From: Streptomyces polyasparticus
GTDB taxonomy: Bacteria > Actinomycetota > Actinomycetes > Streptomycetales > Streptomycetaceae
Length of the DNA stretch: 64,000 nt
Direction of reading: 5' to 3'
Assembly: GCF_014493765.1 (NCBI RefSeq)
Contig: NZ_JACTVJ010000003.1
Location: forward strand, 1-64,000
Part shown: piece after piece, positions 8,039-17,232 of the stretch
How positions within the stretch are numbered: the first letter of the stretch is position 1
Layout: the number at the start of each line of letters is the position of its first letter
Notes under the pieces: model-generated
The model's database searches: none
Told to the model about the DNA's origin: nothing
What the model saw: only the letters and a program-made list of their open reading frames with translations
Program-made: the position numbers and the translations under genes

Positions 8039-11000
8039 GTGCACCTCAAGGCCATGACCCTCCGCGGGTTCAAATCCTTCGCCTCGGCGACGACGCTCCG
8101 GTTCGAGCCCGGGATCACCTGTGTCGTGGGACCGAACGGCTCCGGCAAGTCCAATGTCGTGGACGCGCTGAGCTGGGTCATGGGCGAACAAGGGGCCAAG
8201 TCGCTGCGCGGCGGCAAGATGGAGGACGTCATCTTCGCCGGCACCACCGGGCGCCCGCCGCTCGGCCGGGCCGAAGTGTCGCTGACGATCGACAACTCCG
8301 ACGGTGCGCTGCCCATCGAGTACGCCGAAGTCACCATTACGCGGATCATGTTCCGCAACGGCGGCAGCGAATACCAGATCAATGGTGATACCTGCCGACT
8401 CCTCGATATTCAGGAGCTGTTGTCCGATTCGGGCATCGGCCGTGAAATGCATGTCATCGTCGGGCAGGGCCAGCTCGACTCCGTCCTGCATGCCGATCCG
8501 ATGGGCCGCCGGGCCTTCATCGAGGAGGCCGCAGGCGTACTCAAGCACCGCAAGCGCAAGGAGAAAGCGCTGCGGAAGCTGGACGCGATGCAGGCCAATC
8601 TCGCGCGCGTGCAGGACCTCACCGACGAACTGCGCCGCCAGCTCAAGCCCCTTGGCCGGCAGGCCGCCGTCGCACGCAGGGCCGCCGTCATCCAGGCCGA
8701 TCTGCGCGATGCGCGGCTGCGGCTGCTCGCCGACGATCTCGTACGGCTGAAGGAAGCCCTGCGGACCGAGATCGCGGACGAGGCCGAGCTCAAGCGGCGC
8801 AAGGAGTCCGCCGAGGCGGAGCTCAAGGCGGCGCTCGCGCGCGAGGCCGATCTGGAGGACGAGGTACGGCGGCTGAGCCCGCGGCTGCAGCGGGCTCAGC
8901 AGACCTGGTACGAGCTGTCGCAGCTGGCCGAGCGCGTGCGCGGCACCATCGGTCTCGCCGACGCCCGTGTGAAGAGCGCGACGGCGGCGCCGCCCGAGGA
9001 GCGGCGCGGGCGCGAACCCGAGGACATGGAGCGCGAGGCCGCGCGGATCCGTGAGCAGGAGGCCGAGCTGGAGGCCGCGCTCGAAGCGGCCCAGCGCGCG
9101 CTCGATGACACGGTCGCGCACCGGGCCGAGCTGGAGCGCGCCCTGGCCGCCGAGGAGCGGCGGCTCAAGGACGTGGCGCGGGCCATCGCCGACCGGCGTG
9201 AAGGGCTCGCGCGGCTGACCGGGCAGGTCAACGCCGCCCGCAGCAGGGCCGCTTCGGCCCAGGCCGAGATCGACCGGCTCGCGCTCGCGCGGGACGAGGC
9301 CGATGAGCGCGCGGTCGCGGCGCAGGAGGAGTACGAGCAGCTCAAGGCCGAGGTCGACGGGCTCGACGCCGATGACTCCGAGCTCGGCGAGCAGCACGAC
9401 GCCGCCAAGCGCGCACTTGCCGACGCGGAGGCCGCGCTGACCGCCGCGCGCGAGGCGGCCACCACGGCCGAGCGGAAGCGGGCGGCGGTGGCCGCGCGGC
9501 GCGAGGCGCTCGCGCTCGGGCTGCGGCGCAAGGACGGTACGGGCACGCTGCTTGCCGCCAAGGAGCGCCTGACCGGGCTCCTGGGCCCGGCCTCCGAGCT
9601 GCTCTCCGTCGCTCCCGGGTACGAGGTTCCCGTGGCCGCGGCGCTCGGTGCCGCAGCCGACGCGATCGCCGTGTCCACGCCCGCGACCGCCGCGGACGCG
9701 ATCCGGCTCCTGCGCAAGCAGGACGCGGGGCGCGCGGCCATACTGCTCGCCGGCGGACCCGACGAGGTACGGCAGGAGCAGCGGCCGGACGGGCCGCCGT
9801 TCGCGGCCGACCTCGTGCGCGGGCCCGATGAGCTGCTGTCCGCCGTACGCAGGCTGCTCCGCGGGATCGTGGTCGTCGGGACGCTGGAGGACGCCGAGGA
9901 TCTGGTCTACGCCCGGCCGGAGCTGACGGCCGTCACGGCCGAGGGCGATCTGCTCGGGGCGCACTTCGCGCAGGGCGGTTCGGCGGGTGCGCCGAGCCTG
10001 CTCGAAGTGCAGGCCTCCGTGGATGAGGCGGCGGCCGAGCTGGAGGAACTCTCCGTCCTGTGCGAGGAGTTGGCCGAGGCGCAGCACGCGGCCACCGAGC
10101 GGCGGCGTGAGTGCGCCGCGCTCGTCGAGGAGCTGGGGGAGCGGCGCCGGGCCGCCGACCGCGAGAAGTCGGCCGTGTCCCAGCAGCTCGGGCGGCTCGC
10201 CGGGCAGGCGCGCGGAGCGGCCGGTGAGGCCGAGCGGTCCACGGCCGCGGCGGCGCGTGCGCAGGACGCCTTCGACAAGGCGCTGATGGACGCCGAGGAG
10301 CTCGCGGAGCGCCTTGCCGTCGCCGAGGAGGCGCCGGTCGAGGAGGAGCCCGACACGTCCGTACGGGACCGTCTGTCGGCCGACGGTGCCAATGCGCGGC
10401 AGACGGAGATGGAGGCCCGGCTCCAGGTGCGTACGCACGAGGAGCGGGTCAAGGGGCTCGCCGGGCGGGCCGACGGGCTCGACCGGGCCGCGCGCGCCGA
10501 GCGCGAGGCCCGCTCCAGGGCCGAGCAGCGGCGCAACCGGATGCGGTACGAGGCGGCTGTCGCCGAGGCCGTCGCCTCCGGTGCGCGCCAGCTGCTCGCG
10601 CACGTCGAGGTCTCCCTCGTACGGGCGCAGGAGGAGCGTGATGCCGCCGAGCGGGCCAAGGCCGAGCGCGAGCAGGAGCTGACCGCGGCGCGCGGCCAGG
10701 GGCGCGATCTCAAGGCCGAGCTCGACAAGCTGACGGACTCGGTGCACCGCGGCGAGGTGCTCGGCGCCGAGAAGCGGATGCGGATCGAGCAGCTGGAGGC
10801 CAAGGCCCTGGAGGAGCTTGGCGTGGAACCCGCCGGGCTCGTGGGGGAGTACGGGCCCGACCAGCTGGTGCCGCCCTCCCTGCCCGCCGAGGGCGAGGAG
10901 CTGCCGGAGGACCCCGAGCATCCGCGCAACAAGCCGCGGCCGTTCGTACGGGCGGAGCAGGAGAAGCGGTTGAAGGCCGCCGAGCGCGCGTATCAGCAGC

Positions 11001-11593
11001 TCGGCAAGGTGAATCCGCTCGCGCTTGAGGAGTTCGCGGCGCTGGAGGAGCGGCACAAGTTCCTCAGCGAGCAGCTGGAGGACCTGAAGAAGACCCGCGC
11101 CGACCTCCTCCAGGTCGTCAAGGAGGTCGACGAGCGGGTCGAGCAGGTCTTCACCGAGGCGTACCGCGATACGGCGCGGGAGTTCGAGGGCGTCTTCAGC
11201 CGGCTGTTCCCGGGCGGTGAGGGGCGGCTGATCCTGACCGACCCCGACAACATGCTCACCACCGGCGTGGACGTCGAGGCGCGGCCGCCGGGCAAGAAGG
11301 TCAAGCGGCTCTCGCTGCTCTCGGGCGGTGAGCGGTCGCTGACCGCCGTGGCCATGCTGGTGTCGATCTTCAAGGCCAGGCCGAGCCCGTTCTACGTGAT
11401 GGACGAGGTCGAGGCGGCGCTCGACGACACCAACCTGCAGCGGCTGATCCGGATCATGCAGGAGCTCCAGGAGTCCTCGCAGCTGATCGTGATCACGCAC
11501 CAGAAGCGCACGATGGAGGTCGCCGACGCGCTGTACGGCGTCTCCATGCAGGGCGACGGCGTCTCGAAGGTGATCAGCCAGCGGTTGAGGTGA
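8039..11593 (+). CDS. smc: Chromosome segregation protein SMC
   Basis: SMC is the ATPase core of bacterial condensin (with ScpA and ScpB) and organises and segregates the chromosome. The 1184-residue protein has the N-terminal Walker A GPNGSGKS at 31-38. Long Glu/Arg/Ala-rich coiled coils surround a central hinge around residues 510-650 (from LLGPASELLSVAPGYEVPVA). The C-terminal ABC signature LSGGERSLTAVAM is near residue 1094 and the Walker B is FYVMDEVEAALDD. Length is typical. The GTG start sits about 160 bases after an intrinsic terminator, so smc probably has its own promoter. The coding sequence is markedly G-rich and repetitive in the coils, as is usual for this gene. Confidence 0.97.
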   Translation: MHLKAMTLRGFKSFASATTLRFEPGITCVVGPNGSGKSNVVDALSWVMGEQGAKSLRGGKMEDVIFAGTTGRPPLGRAEVSLTIDNSDGALPIEYAEVTITRIMFRNGGSEYQINGDTCRLLDIQELLSDSGIGREMHVIVGQGQLDSVLHADPMGRRAFIEEAAGVLKHRKRKEKALRKLDAMQANLARVQDLTDELRRQLKPLGRQAAVARRAAVIQADLRDARLRLLADDLVRLKEALRTEIADEAELKRRKESAEAELKAALAREADLEDEVRRLSPRLQRAQQTWYELSQLAERVRGTIGLADARVKSATAAPPEERRGREPEDMEREAARIREQEAELEAALEAAQRALDDTVAHRAELERALAAEERRLKDVARAIADRREGLARLTGQVNAARSRAASAQAEIDRLALARDEADERAVAAQEEYEQLKAEVDGLDADDSELGEQHDAAKRALADAEAALTAAREAATTAERKRAAVAARREALALGLRRKDGTGTLLAAKERLTGLLGPASELLSVAPGYEVPVAAALGAAADAIAVSTPATAADAIRLLRKQDAGRAAILLAGGPDEVRQEQRPDGPPFAADLVRGPDELLSAVRRLLRGIVVVGTLEDAEDLVYARPELTAVTAEGDLLGAHFAQGGSAGAPSLLEVQASVDEAAAELEELSVLCEELAEAQHAATERRRECAALVEELGERRRAADREKSAVSQQLGRLAGQARGAAGEAERSTAAAARAQDAFDKALMDAEELAERLAVAEEAPVEEEPDTSVRDRLSADGANARQTEMEARLQVRTHEERVKGLAGRADGLDRAARAEREARSRAEQRRNRMRYEAAVAEAVASGARQLLAHVEVSLVRAQEERDAAERAKAEREQELTAARGQGRDLKAELDKLTDSVHRGEVLGAEKRMRIEQLEAKALEELGVEPAGLVGEYGPDQLVPPSLPAEGEELPEDPEHPRNKPRPFVRAEQEKRLKAAERAYQQLGKVNPLALEEFAALEERHKFLSEQLEDLKKTRADLLQVVKEVDERVEQVFTEAYRDTAREFEGVFSRLFPGGEGRLILTDPDNMLTTGVDVEARPPGKKVKRLSLLSGGERSLTAVAMLVSIFKARPSPFYVMDEVEAALDDTNLQRLIRIMQELQESSQLIVITHQKRTMEVADALYGVSMQGDGVSKVISQRLR

Positions 11594-11754
11594 GCGGCTG
11601 CCGCGTTGTCAGTGGGCGCCGATAGCCTGAAAAGGGGCTCGGCCCCCGGGAGGGCGGGTTCTGTCCGGCGTACGGTGGTCCGCACCCCCGCTGACCTGCC
11701 CCCTTTGGGCACGCTCCAGTGGTGGGGCGGCCGGAGGTGTGCGGGACTGGACGG

Positions 11755-13161
11755 GTGACCAGCACACAAGCGCGTGAAGCCGCTCCGGAGCACCTCGGGC
11801 ATGTCATCTTCATCACGGCCGCCGCCGCGATGGGTGGCTTTCTCTTCGGCTACGACAGTTCCGTGATCAACGGGGCCGTCGAGGCCATCCGTGACCGCTT
11901 CGACGTGGGATCCGAGGCCCTGGCCCAGGTGATCGCCGCCGCGCTGATCGGCTGCGCCATCGGCGCTGCCGTCGCGGGCCGGCTCGCCGACCGGATCGGC
12001 CGTATCCGCACGATGCAGATCGCGGCCGTGCTGTTCACCGTGAGCGCCATCGGCTCGGCGCTGCCCTTCGCGCTGTGGGACCTGGCGATGTGGCGGGTGC
12101 TCGGCGGTGTGGCCATCGGCATGGCGTCCGTGATCGGCCCGGCGTACATCGCGGAGGTCTCGCCGCCGGCCTACCGCGGCCGTCTCGCCTCCTTCCAGCA
12201 GGCCGCCATCGTCATCGGCATCGCCATCTCGCAGCTGGTCAACTGGGGCATCCTGAACGCCGCCGGCGGTGACCAGCGCGGCAAGATCATGGGGCTAGAG
12301 GCCTGGCAGGTGATGCTCGGCGTGATGGTCGTGCCGGCCGTGCTCTACGGGCTGCTCTCCTTCGCGATCCCGGAGTCGCCGCGCTATCTGATCGCCGCCG
12401 GCAAGGTAGACAAGGCCAAGGAAGTCCTGCGCGAGGTCGAGGGCGAGAAGATCGACCTGGACGCCCGGGTCGGCGAGATCAACACGGCGATGCGCCGCGA
12501 GCACAAGTCGACCTTCCGCGATCTGCTCGGCAAGCGGGGCTTCCTGCCGATCGTCTGGATCGGTATCGGGCTCTCCGTCTTCCAGCAGCTCGTCGGCATC
12601 AACGTGATCTTCTACTACAGCAACGCGCTGTGGCAGTCGGTGGGCATCGACCCGGCGAGCTCGTTCTTCTACTCGTTCGAGACCTCGATCGTGAACATCA
12701 TCGGCACCGTGATCGCCATGGTGCTCGTGGACCGGATCGGGCGTAAGCCGCTCGCCCTGATCGGTTCGACCGGTATGGCGATCTCGCTCGGACTCGCCGC
12801 CTGGGCCTTCTCGTACAAGACGGGCACGGGCGACGACATCACCCTGCCCGACCTGCAGGGCACCGTCGCGATCGTCGCCGCCAACTGCTTCGTGCTCTTC
12901 TTCGCCCTGTCGTGGGGTGTGGTCGTCTGGGTGCTGCTCGGCGAGATGTTCCCCAACAAGATCCGCGCCGCCGCGCTCGGTGTGGCCGCGGCAGCGCAGT
13001 GGATCGCGAACTGGGTGATCACGGTGAGCTTCCCGACGCTGTCCGACTGGAATCTGTCGGGCGCCTACATGATCTACACGGCCTTCGCCCTGCTCTCGAT
13101 CCCGTTCATCCTCAAGTGGGTGCCGGAGACCAAGGGCAAGTCGCTGGAGGAGATGGGCTGA
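11755..13161 (+). CDS. Sugar porter family MFS transporter
   Basis: This 468-residue, 12-helix transporter belongs to the sugar porter family (GLUT/XylE type) and probably imports a hexose or pentose by proton symport. Family motifs are in order: GGFLFGYDSSVINGA in helix 1, RLADRIGRIR between helices 2 and 3, PESPRYLI after helix 6, QQLVGINVIFYYS in helix 7, VDRIGRKPLALIG between helices 8 and 9, and PETKGKSLEEMG at the C-terminus. The GTG at 11755 is chosen because the residues upstream of VTSTQ lack homology-like character. The ribosome binding site is weak. It lies 161 bases after smc. The substrate cannot be told from sequence. Confidence 0.9.
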   Translation: MTSTQAREAAPEHLGHVIFITAAAAMGGFLFGYDSSVINGAVEAIRDRFDVGSEALAQVIAAALIGCAIGAAVAGRLADRIGRIRTMQIAAVLFTVSAIGSALPFALWDLAMWRVLGGVAIGMASVIGPAYIAEVSPPAYRGRLASFQQAAIVIGIAISQLVNWGILNAAGGDQRGKIMGLEAWQVMLGVMVVPAVLYGLLSFAIPESPRYLIAAGKVDKAKEVLREVEGEKIDLDARVGEINTAMRREHKSTFRDLLGKRGFLPIVWIGIGLSVFQQLVGINVIFYYSNALWQSVGIDPASSFFYSFETSIVNIIGTVIAMVLVDRIGRKPLALIGSTGMAISLGLAAWAFSYKTGTGDDITLPDLQGTVAIVAANCFVLFFALSWGVVVWVLLGEMFPNKIRAAALGVAAAAQWIANWVITVSFPTLSDWNLSGAYMIYTAFALLSIPFILKWVPETKGKSLEEMG

Positions 13162-13205
13162 CGTCTTCCGCACGGGTCCGGCAGGGAAGCGGGTCCGTAC
13201 GGGCG

Positions 13206-14186
13206 TCAGTTCTTGCAGCGGGGCAGCACCTGCTCCGTGAACAGGTGCAGACTGCGCCAGCCCTCGTCGATGGGCATGCCGCCGCACAGCGGGTGCAGGA
13301 CCAGGTTGTCGAGCGTGCTGTCCGAGGCCGCCACGCACTCGTCGGGCGTGAGGATCCGGTAGACGCCCTCGGCGCGCAGCTCCTCGACGGTGTTCGCGCC
13401 CGAACTGACCGCGGACTTGATGTCCTTGGACTGCCAGGACTTGTACATCTTCGCCTCGTGCAGGAAGTGGTGCCCGTACTCGGCCCAGGTGCGGTCCGGG
13501 TCCTCGGAGATGTGCAGGAGCGGGGTCTCCTTGCCCGGCATCAGGATCCAGCCCTCGGTGCCGTGCTCCGCGAGCTGCTCCTCGTAGTACGTCTGGAGCT
13601 CGGGCAGATGCGCGCTGGGGAAGAACGGCAGGCCCAGACGGGCCGCGCGGCGGGCGGCGGGCTTGGAGGAGCCGCCGACGACCAGCATCGGGTGCGGGTC
13701 GGTGTACGGGCGGGGCGTGACGCGGACGGTACGGCCCTCGAACTCGAAGGGCTCGCCGGTCCAGGCCTTGAGCAGGGTTTCGAGGAGGCGGTCCTGGAGC
13801 TTGCCGCGCCGGCCCCACTCGACGCCGAACATCTCGTACTCCTCGGGCCGGTAGCCGATGCCGGCCACCGTCATCAGACGGCCCTTGCTCATCAGGTCGA
13901 GGACCGCGATCTCCTCGGCGATGCGCAGCGGGTCGTGCAGGGGGCCGAGGATCGCGGAGATGGTGACGGCGATGTTGCGGGTCGCGCCGAAGATGCCGGC
14001 GGCGAAGGTGAAGGGGGAGGGCAGCCAGTTGTTCTCGACGCCGTGGTGCTCCTCGGTCTGGATCATGGTCATGCCCGCGCTGTCGGCGAACCGGGCCATC
14101 TCGAGCGCGGCGCCGTAGCGGTCCGCGAGCTGGGCGGGTGTGCCTTCGGGGTCGATGAGGTTGAAGCGTGCGACCGAGACGGGCAT
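13206..14186 (-). CDS. LLM-class flavin-dependent oxidoreductase
   Basis: This is a 326-residue luciferase-like monooxygenase-family protein (bacterial luciferase fold, FMN or F420-dependent). It starts MPVSVARFNLID and has the family segments GMTMIQTEEHHG, the TIM-barrel pattern ISAILGPLHDPLRIAEEIAV, LDLMSKGRLMTVAGIGYRPEEY and MLVVGGSSKPAARRAARLG. The substrate is unknown. An AAAGGGGA ribosome binding site precedes the ATG. It is convergent with the sugar porter and follows the NCS1 permease gene on the same strand, but a strong terminator-like hairpin separates the two, so they are probably separate units. Confidence 0.88.
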   Translation of the reverse strand: MPVSVARFNLIDPEGTPAQLADRYGAALEMARFADSAGMTMIQTEEHHGVENNWLPSPFTFAAGIFGATRNIAVTISAILGPLHDPLRIAEEIAVLDLMSKGRLMTVAGIGYRPEEYEMFGVEWGRRGKLQDRLLETLLKAWTGEPFEFEGRTVRVTPRPYTDPHPMLVVGGSSKPAARRAARLGLPFFPSAHLPELQTYYEEQLAEHGTEGWILMPGKETPLLHISEDPDRTWAEYGHHFLHEAKMYKSWQSKDIKSAVSSGANTVEELRAEGVYRILTPDECVAASDSTLDNLVLHPLCGGMPIDEGWRSLHLFTEQVLPRCKN

Positions 14187-14241
14187 GGCAGGCGTCCCCT
14201 TTGACGACGATGGTCGGGCGGGGCGCAGGCGCGGATACGCG

Positions 14242-14283
14242 AACGTCCCCCTTCGGGCCGTGGGTCCGGCGAAGGGGGACGTT
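14242..14283. terminator. Strong stem-loop between the permease and the LLM oxidoreductase
   Basis: A perfect 14-bp inverted repeat (aacgtcccccttcg at 14242-14255 and its complement at 14270-14283) lies 14 bases beyond the stop codon of the NCS1 permease gene on the minus strand. There is no T-run but the stem is very stable, so it is a likely streptomycete terminator. Confidence 0.75.
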
Positions 14284-14296
14284 AGCTGACGTAGCG

Positions 14297-15775
14297 TCAG
14301 ATGGACAGGGCCGGGACGCGCTCTTCCGCGGGGGCCTCGACTGCCGTCTCGGTCACGGGCGTTACGGGCTTCGTACGCGGCAGCACCGCGTACAGCGCGG
14401 CCGCCACGACGATGGTGACCGCCCAGCCGAGACCGTTCCGGCCGAGCCAAGTCGAGGACAGCGGGCCCGCGAACCAGTCGACCTTGGTGAAGGCGAGACC
14501 GGTCAGGAGCGCCACGCCCCAGGCCGCCATGGCCTGCCAGGCGAAGCCGCCCTTGTACCAGTAGGCGCTGGTGCGGGTGGTGTCGAGCAGAGCCTTCGCG
14601 TCGTACGTCCTGCGCGTCAGCATGTCGACGCCGAAGACGCCGATCCAGGCGGAGAACGCGACCGCGAGCAGCGTCAGGAACGAGATGAACGAGCCGATGA
14701 AGCTGGTCGCCACGACCATCAGCAGGAAGCCGAAGACCAGGCTGATCACGGCGTTCACGGAGACCGCCCAGTGGCGCGGGACCTTGATGCCGAGGGTCTG
14801 CGCGGTGAAGCCGGCCGAGTACATCGACATCGAGTTGATCAGCAGCATGCCGATCAGCGCGATGAGCAGGTACGGGACGGCGATCCAGGTCGGGAGCAGG
14901 GCGCCGATGAAGGAGACCGGGTCCTGGGCGTTGGCCAGATCCGGGGTGCCCACCGCCATCACGGCGCCCATGAGCACCATCGGGAGCACGACGATGCCGG
15001 CGCCGCCGATCGTCGAACCGACCATCTTCGGCGCGGAGGCCGTACGCGGCAGATAGCGCGTGAAGTCCGGGGCCGAGGGCACCCAGCTGATGCCGCCCGC
15101 GCCGATCATGCCGATGCCCGCGACGACCATCGCGGCCGAACCGGCCGGCTTGTCGAAGACGGCGGACCAGTCGGTGTTCGCAATCAGGTAGACGAGCACG
15201 AGGACGCTGAAGGCGCCGAAGAGGTACGTGGACCACTTGCTGCACACGCGCAGGGCGTTGATGCCGAGGCCGGAGACCACGAAGGTCAGCGCCACGAAGA
15301 CAAGCAGGGTCACCACGATGAGAGCGGTGTTGGACTTGATGCCGAAGAGCAGGTCGAGCACGGTGAGGATCGCGTACGCGCCGGTGACCGCGTTGATGGT
15401 CTCCCAGCCCCAGCGGGCCACCCAGATCAGCGAGCCGGGGAAGAGGTTGCCGCGCTGGCCGAAGACCGCGCGCGAGAGGGCCATGCCCGGGGCGCCGCCG
15501 CGCTTGCCGGCGATCGAGATCAGACCGACGATGCCGTACGAGACGACCGGGGCGACGGTGGCGACGATCAGGACCTGCCAGAAGTTCAGGCCGTTGAAGA
15601 CCACCAGGCCGGCGCCCATGGTCAGGAGCAGCACGCTGATGTTGGCCGCGACCCAGGTCGGGAACAGCTCGCGTATCTTGCCGTTGCGCTCGTGGTCGGG
15701 GACCGGTTCGAGGCCCCGGGTCTCTATCGCGCTCTCGCTCTGGGAGGCGGCGGTGGCGCTCTTGGACGCGGACAT
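14297..15775 (-). CDS. NCS1-family purine/cytosine permease
   Basis: This is a 492-residue integral membrane protein with about 12 hydrophobic segments, related to nucleobase:cation symporter-1 proteins such as CodB. Visible family features are GLEPVPDHERNGKIRELFPTWVAANIS before helix 1, RAVFGQRGNLFPG between helices 2 and 3, and GMIGAGGISWVPSAPDFTRYLP in the central region. It probably imports a nucleobase or related heterocycle. The exact substrate cannot be read. The second of two nearby ATGs (15775) is preferred because ACGGAG sits about seven bases upstream of it, while it is too close to the first at 15781. It is divergent from ftsY. Confidence 0.88.
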   Translation of the reverse strand: MSASKSATAASQSESAIETRGLEPVPDHERNGKIRELFPTWVAANISVLLLTMGAGLVVFNGLNFWQVLIVATVAPVVSYGIVGLISIAGKRGGAPGMALSRAVFGQRGNLFPGSLIWVARWGWETINAVTGAYAILTVLDLLFGIKSNTALIVVTLLVFVALTFVVSGLGINALRVCSKWSTYLFGAFSVLVLVYLIANTDWSAVFDKPAGSAAMVVAGIGMIGAGGISWVPSAPDFTRYLPRTASAPKMVGSTIGGAGIVVLPMVLMGAVMAVGTPDLANAQDPVSFIGALLPTWIAVPYLLIALIGMLLINSMSMYSAGFTAQTLGIKVPRHWAVSVNAVISLVFGFLLMVVATSFIGSFISFLTLLAVAFSAWIGVFGVDMLTRRTYDAKALLDTTRTSAYWYKGGFAWQAMAAWGVALLTGLAFTKVDWFAGPLSSTWLGRNGLGWAVTIVVAAALYAVLPRTKPVTPVTETAVEAPAEERVPALSI

Positions 15776-15945
15776 GCACATGCTCCGTGGGGGGAGGGGG
15801 ATGCCACAGCAATGTCAGGTGGCGGGGGTGGGGAGTTGCCCATCATCGTACATTCGCCCGAAAAAGACCAAAAAGAGGCCTTGGTCCTTAGTGGGATCCT
15901 CCAGGCGCTCCTGCCCGGCGGTCCGTGGCTGATACTGGGTGGGTT

Positions 15946-17166
15946 ATGGAAATCGTCATCCTTGCTGTAGTCATCGCCCTGGTCGCGGTCGGTGCGATCA
16001 GCGGGCTCGTGGTCAGCGGCCGTAAGAAGAAGCAGCTGCCGCCCTCGGCCCCGTCGACCACGCCGACCATCACCGCGCCCCCGGCCGAGCCGCATGTCGG
16101 CGAAGAGGCCGCGGAGCCGCGCGAAGAGCCGCGCCGCACGATCGAGGAGGTGGACCTCCCGAAGGCCGGCGAACCGGCCGTCGAGGCGCCCATCGCCCCC
16201 GAAGAGATCGAGGAGCTGCCCGCTCCCGAGCTCGACGTGCCCGAGCCCACGGCGGGACGTCTCGTCCGGCTGCGCGCCCGGCTCGCCCGCTCCCAGAACT
16301 CGCTCGGCAAGGGGCTGCTCTCGCTCCTGTCGCGCGAGCACCTCGACGAGGACACCTGGGAGGAGATCGAGGACACGCTGCTCACCGCGGACGTGGGCGT
16401 CGCGCCCACCCAGGAGCTGGTCGAGCGGCTGCGTGAGCGCGTGAAGGTGCTCGGCACGCGGACACCCGAGGAGCTGCGCGCGCTGCTGCGCGAGGAGCTG
16501 CTCACGCTGGTCGGGCCCGACATGGACCGCGAGGTCAAGACCCAGAACGACCGGGAGACCCCGGGCATCGTGATGGTCGTCGGCGTCAACGGCACCGGCA
16601 AGACCACCACCACCGGCAAGCTGGCCCGTGTCCTGGTCGCGGACGGCAACACCGTCGTCCTCGGCGCCGCCGACACCTTCCGTGCCGCGGCCGCCGATCA
16701 GCTGCAGACCTGGGGCGAGCGCGTCGGTGCCTACACCGTGCGCGGGCCCGAGGGCGGCGACCCCGCCTCCGTCGCGTTCGACGCGGTGAAGGAGGGCAGG
16801 GAGATGGGTGTCGACGTCGTGCTCATCGACACGGCCGGCCGTCTGCACACGAAGACCGGGCTCATGGACGAGCTGGGCAAGGTCAAGCGGGTCGTGGAGA
16901 AGCATGCGCCGCTCGACGAGGTGCTGCTCGTGCTCGACGCGACGACCGGTCAGAACGGTCTGGTCCAGGCCCGCGTCTTCGCCGAGGTCGTGGACATCAC
17001 GGGCATCGTGCTCACCAAGCTCGACGGTACGGCCAAGGGTGGCATCGTGGTCGCGGTCCAGCGTGAGCTGGGTGTTCCCGTCAAGCTCGTGGGCCTCGGC
17101 GAGGGGCCGGACGATCTGGCTCCGTTCGAGCCCGGTGCGTTTGTGGATGCGCTGATCGGGGACTGA
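15946..17166 (+). CDS. ftsY: Signal recognition particle receptor FtsY
   Basis: FtsY is the membrane-associated GTPase receptor that docks the SRP-ribosome complex at the SecYEG translocon. The 406-residue protein starts with a transmembrane anchor (MEIVILAVVIALVAVGAISG), followed by an acidic, variable A domain. The N domain is LVRLRARLARSQNSLGKGLL onward. The G domain has P-loop GVNGTGKTTTTGK near residue 211, DTFRAAAADQL, DTAGR, and TKLDGTAKGG. A membrane-anchored FtsY with an N-terminal helix is typical of actinobacteria. The ATG has only a weak GGGTGGG ribosome binding site. A convergent terminator follows. Confidence 0.96.
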   Translation: MEIVILAVVIALVAVGAISGLVVSGRKKKQLPPSAPSTTPTITAPPAEPHVGEEAAEPREEPRRTIEEVDLPKAGEPAVEAPIAPEEIEELPAPELDVPEPTAGRLVRLRARLARSQNSLGKGLLSLLSREHLDEDTWEEIEDTLLTADVGVAPTQELVERLRERVKVLGTRTPEELRALLREELLTLVGPDMDREVKTQNDRETPGIVMVVGVNGTGKTTTTGKLARVLVADGNTVVLGAADTFRAAAADQLQTWGERVGAYTVRGPEGGDPASVAFDAVKEGREMGVDVVLIDTAGRLHTKTGLMDELGKVKRVVEKHAPLDEVLLVLDATTGQNGLVQARVFAEVVDITGIVLTKLDGTAKGGIVVAVQRELGVPVKLVGLGEGPDDLAPFEPGAFVDALIGD

Positions 17167-17185
17167 TCTGTCCCCTGGCTGTCGG

Positions 17186-17215
17186 AGGGCCCGCTCCCGG
17201 GTGGGGGCGGGCCCT
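17186..17215. terminator. Bidirectional terminator between ftsY and the prim-pol gene
   Basis: A 9-bp GC-rich stem (agggcccgc with gcgggccct) lies in the 66-base gap between two convergent genes. It can serve both. Confidence 0.65.
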
Positions 17216-17232
17216 TCCGTGTACGGGGAGAG

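Noticed and set aside
7919-11500. Very long minus-strand frame opposite smc (1193 codons)
   Set aside because: It is the frame complementary to smc, an artefact of third-position GC bias; the product is Leu/Arg-rich nonsense and smc has every family motif.
14187-15812. Minus-strand extension of the LLM oxidoreductase to 868 residues
   Set aside because: The extension is a shadow of the NCS1 permease gene and the clear ATG at 14186 with AAAGGGGA upstream gives the normal family length.
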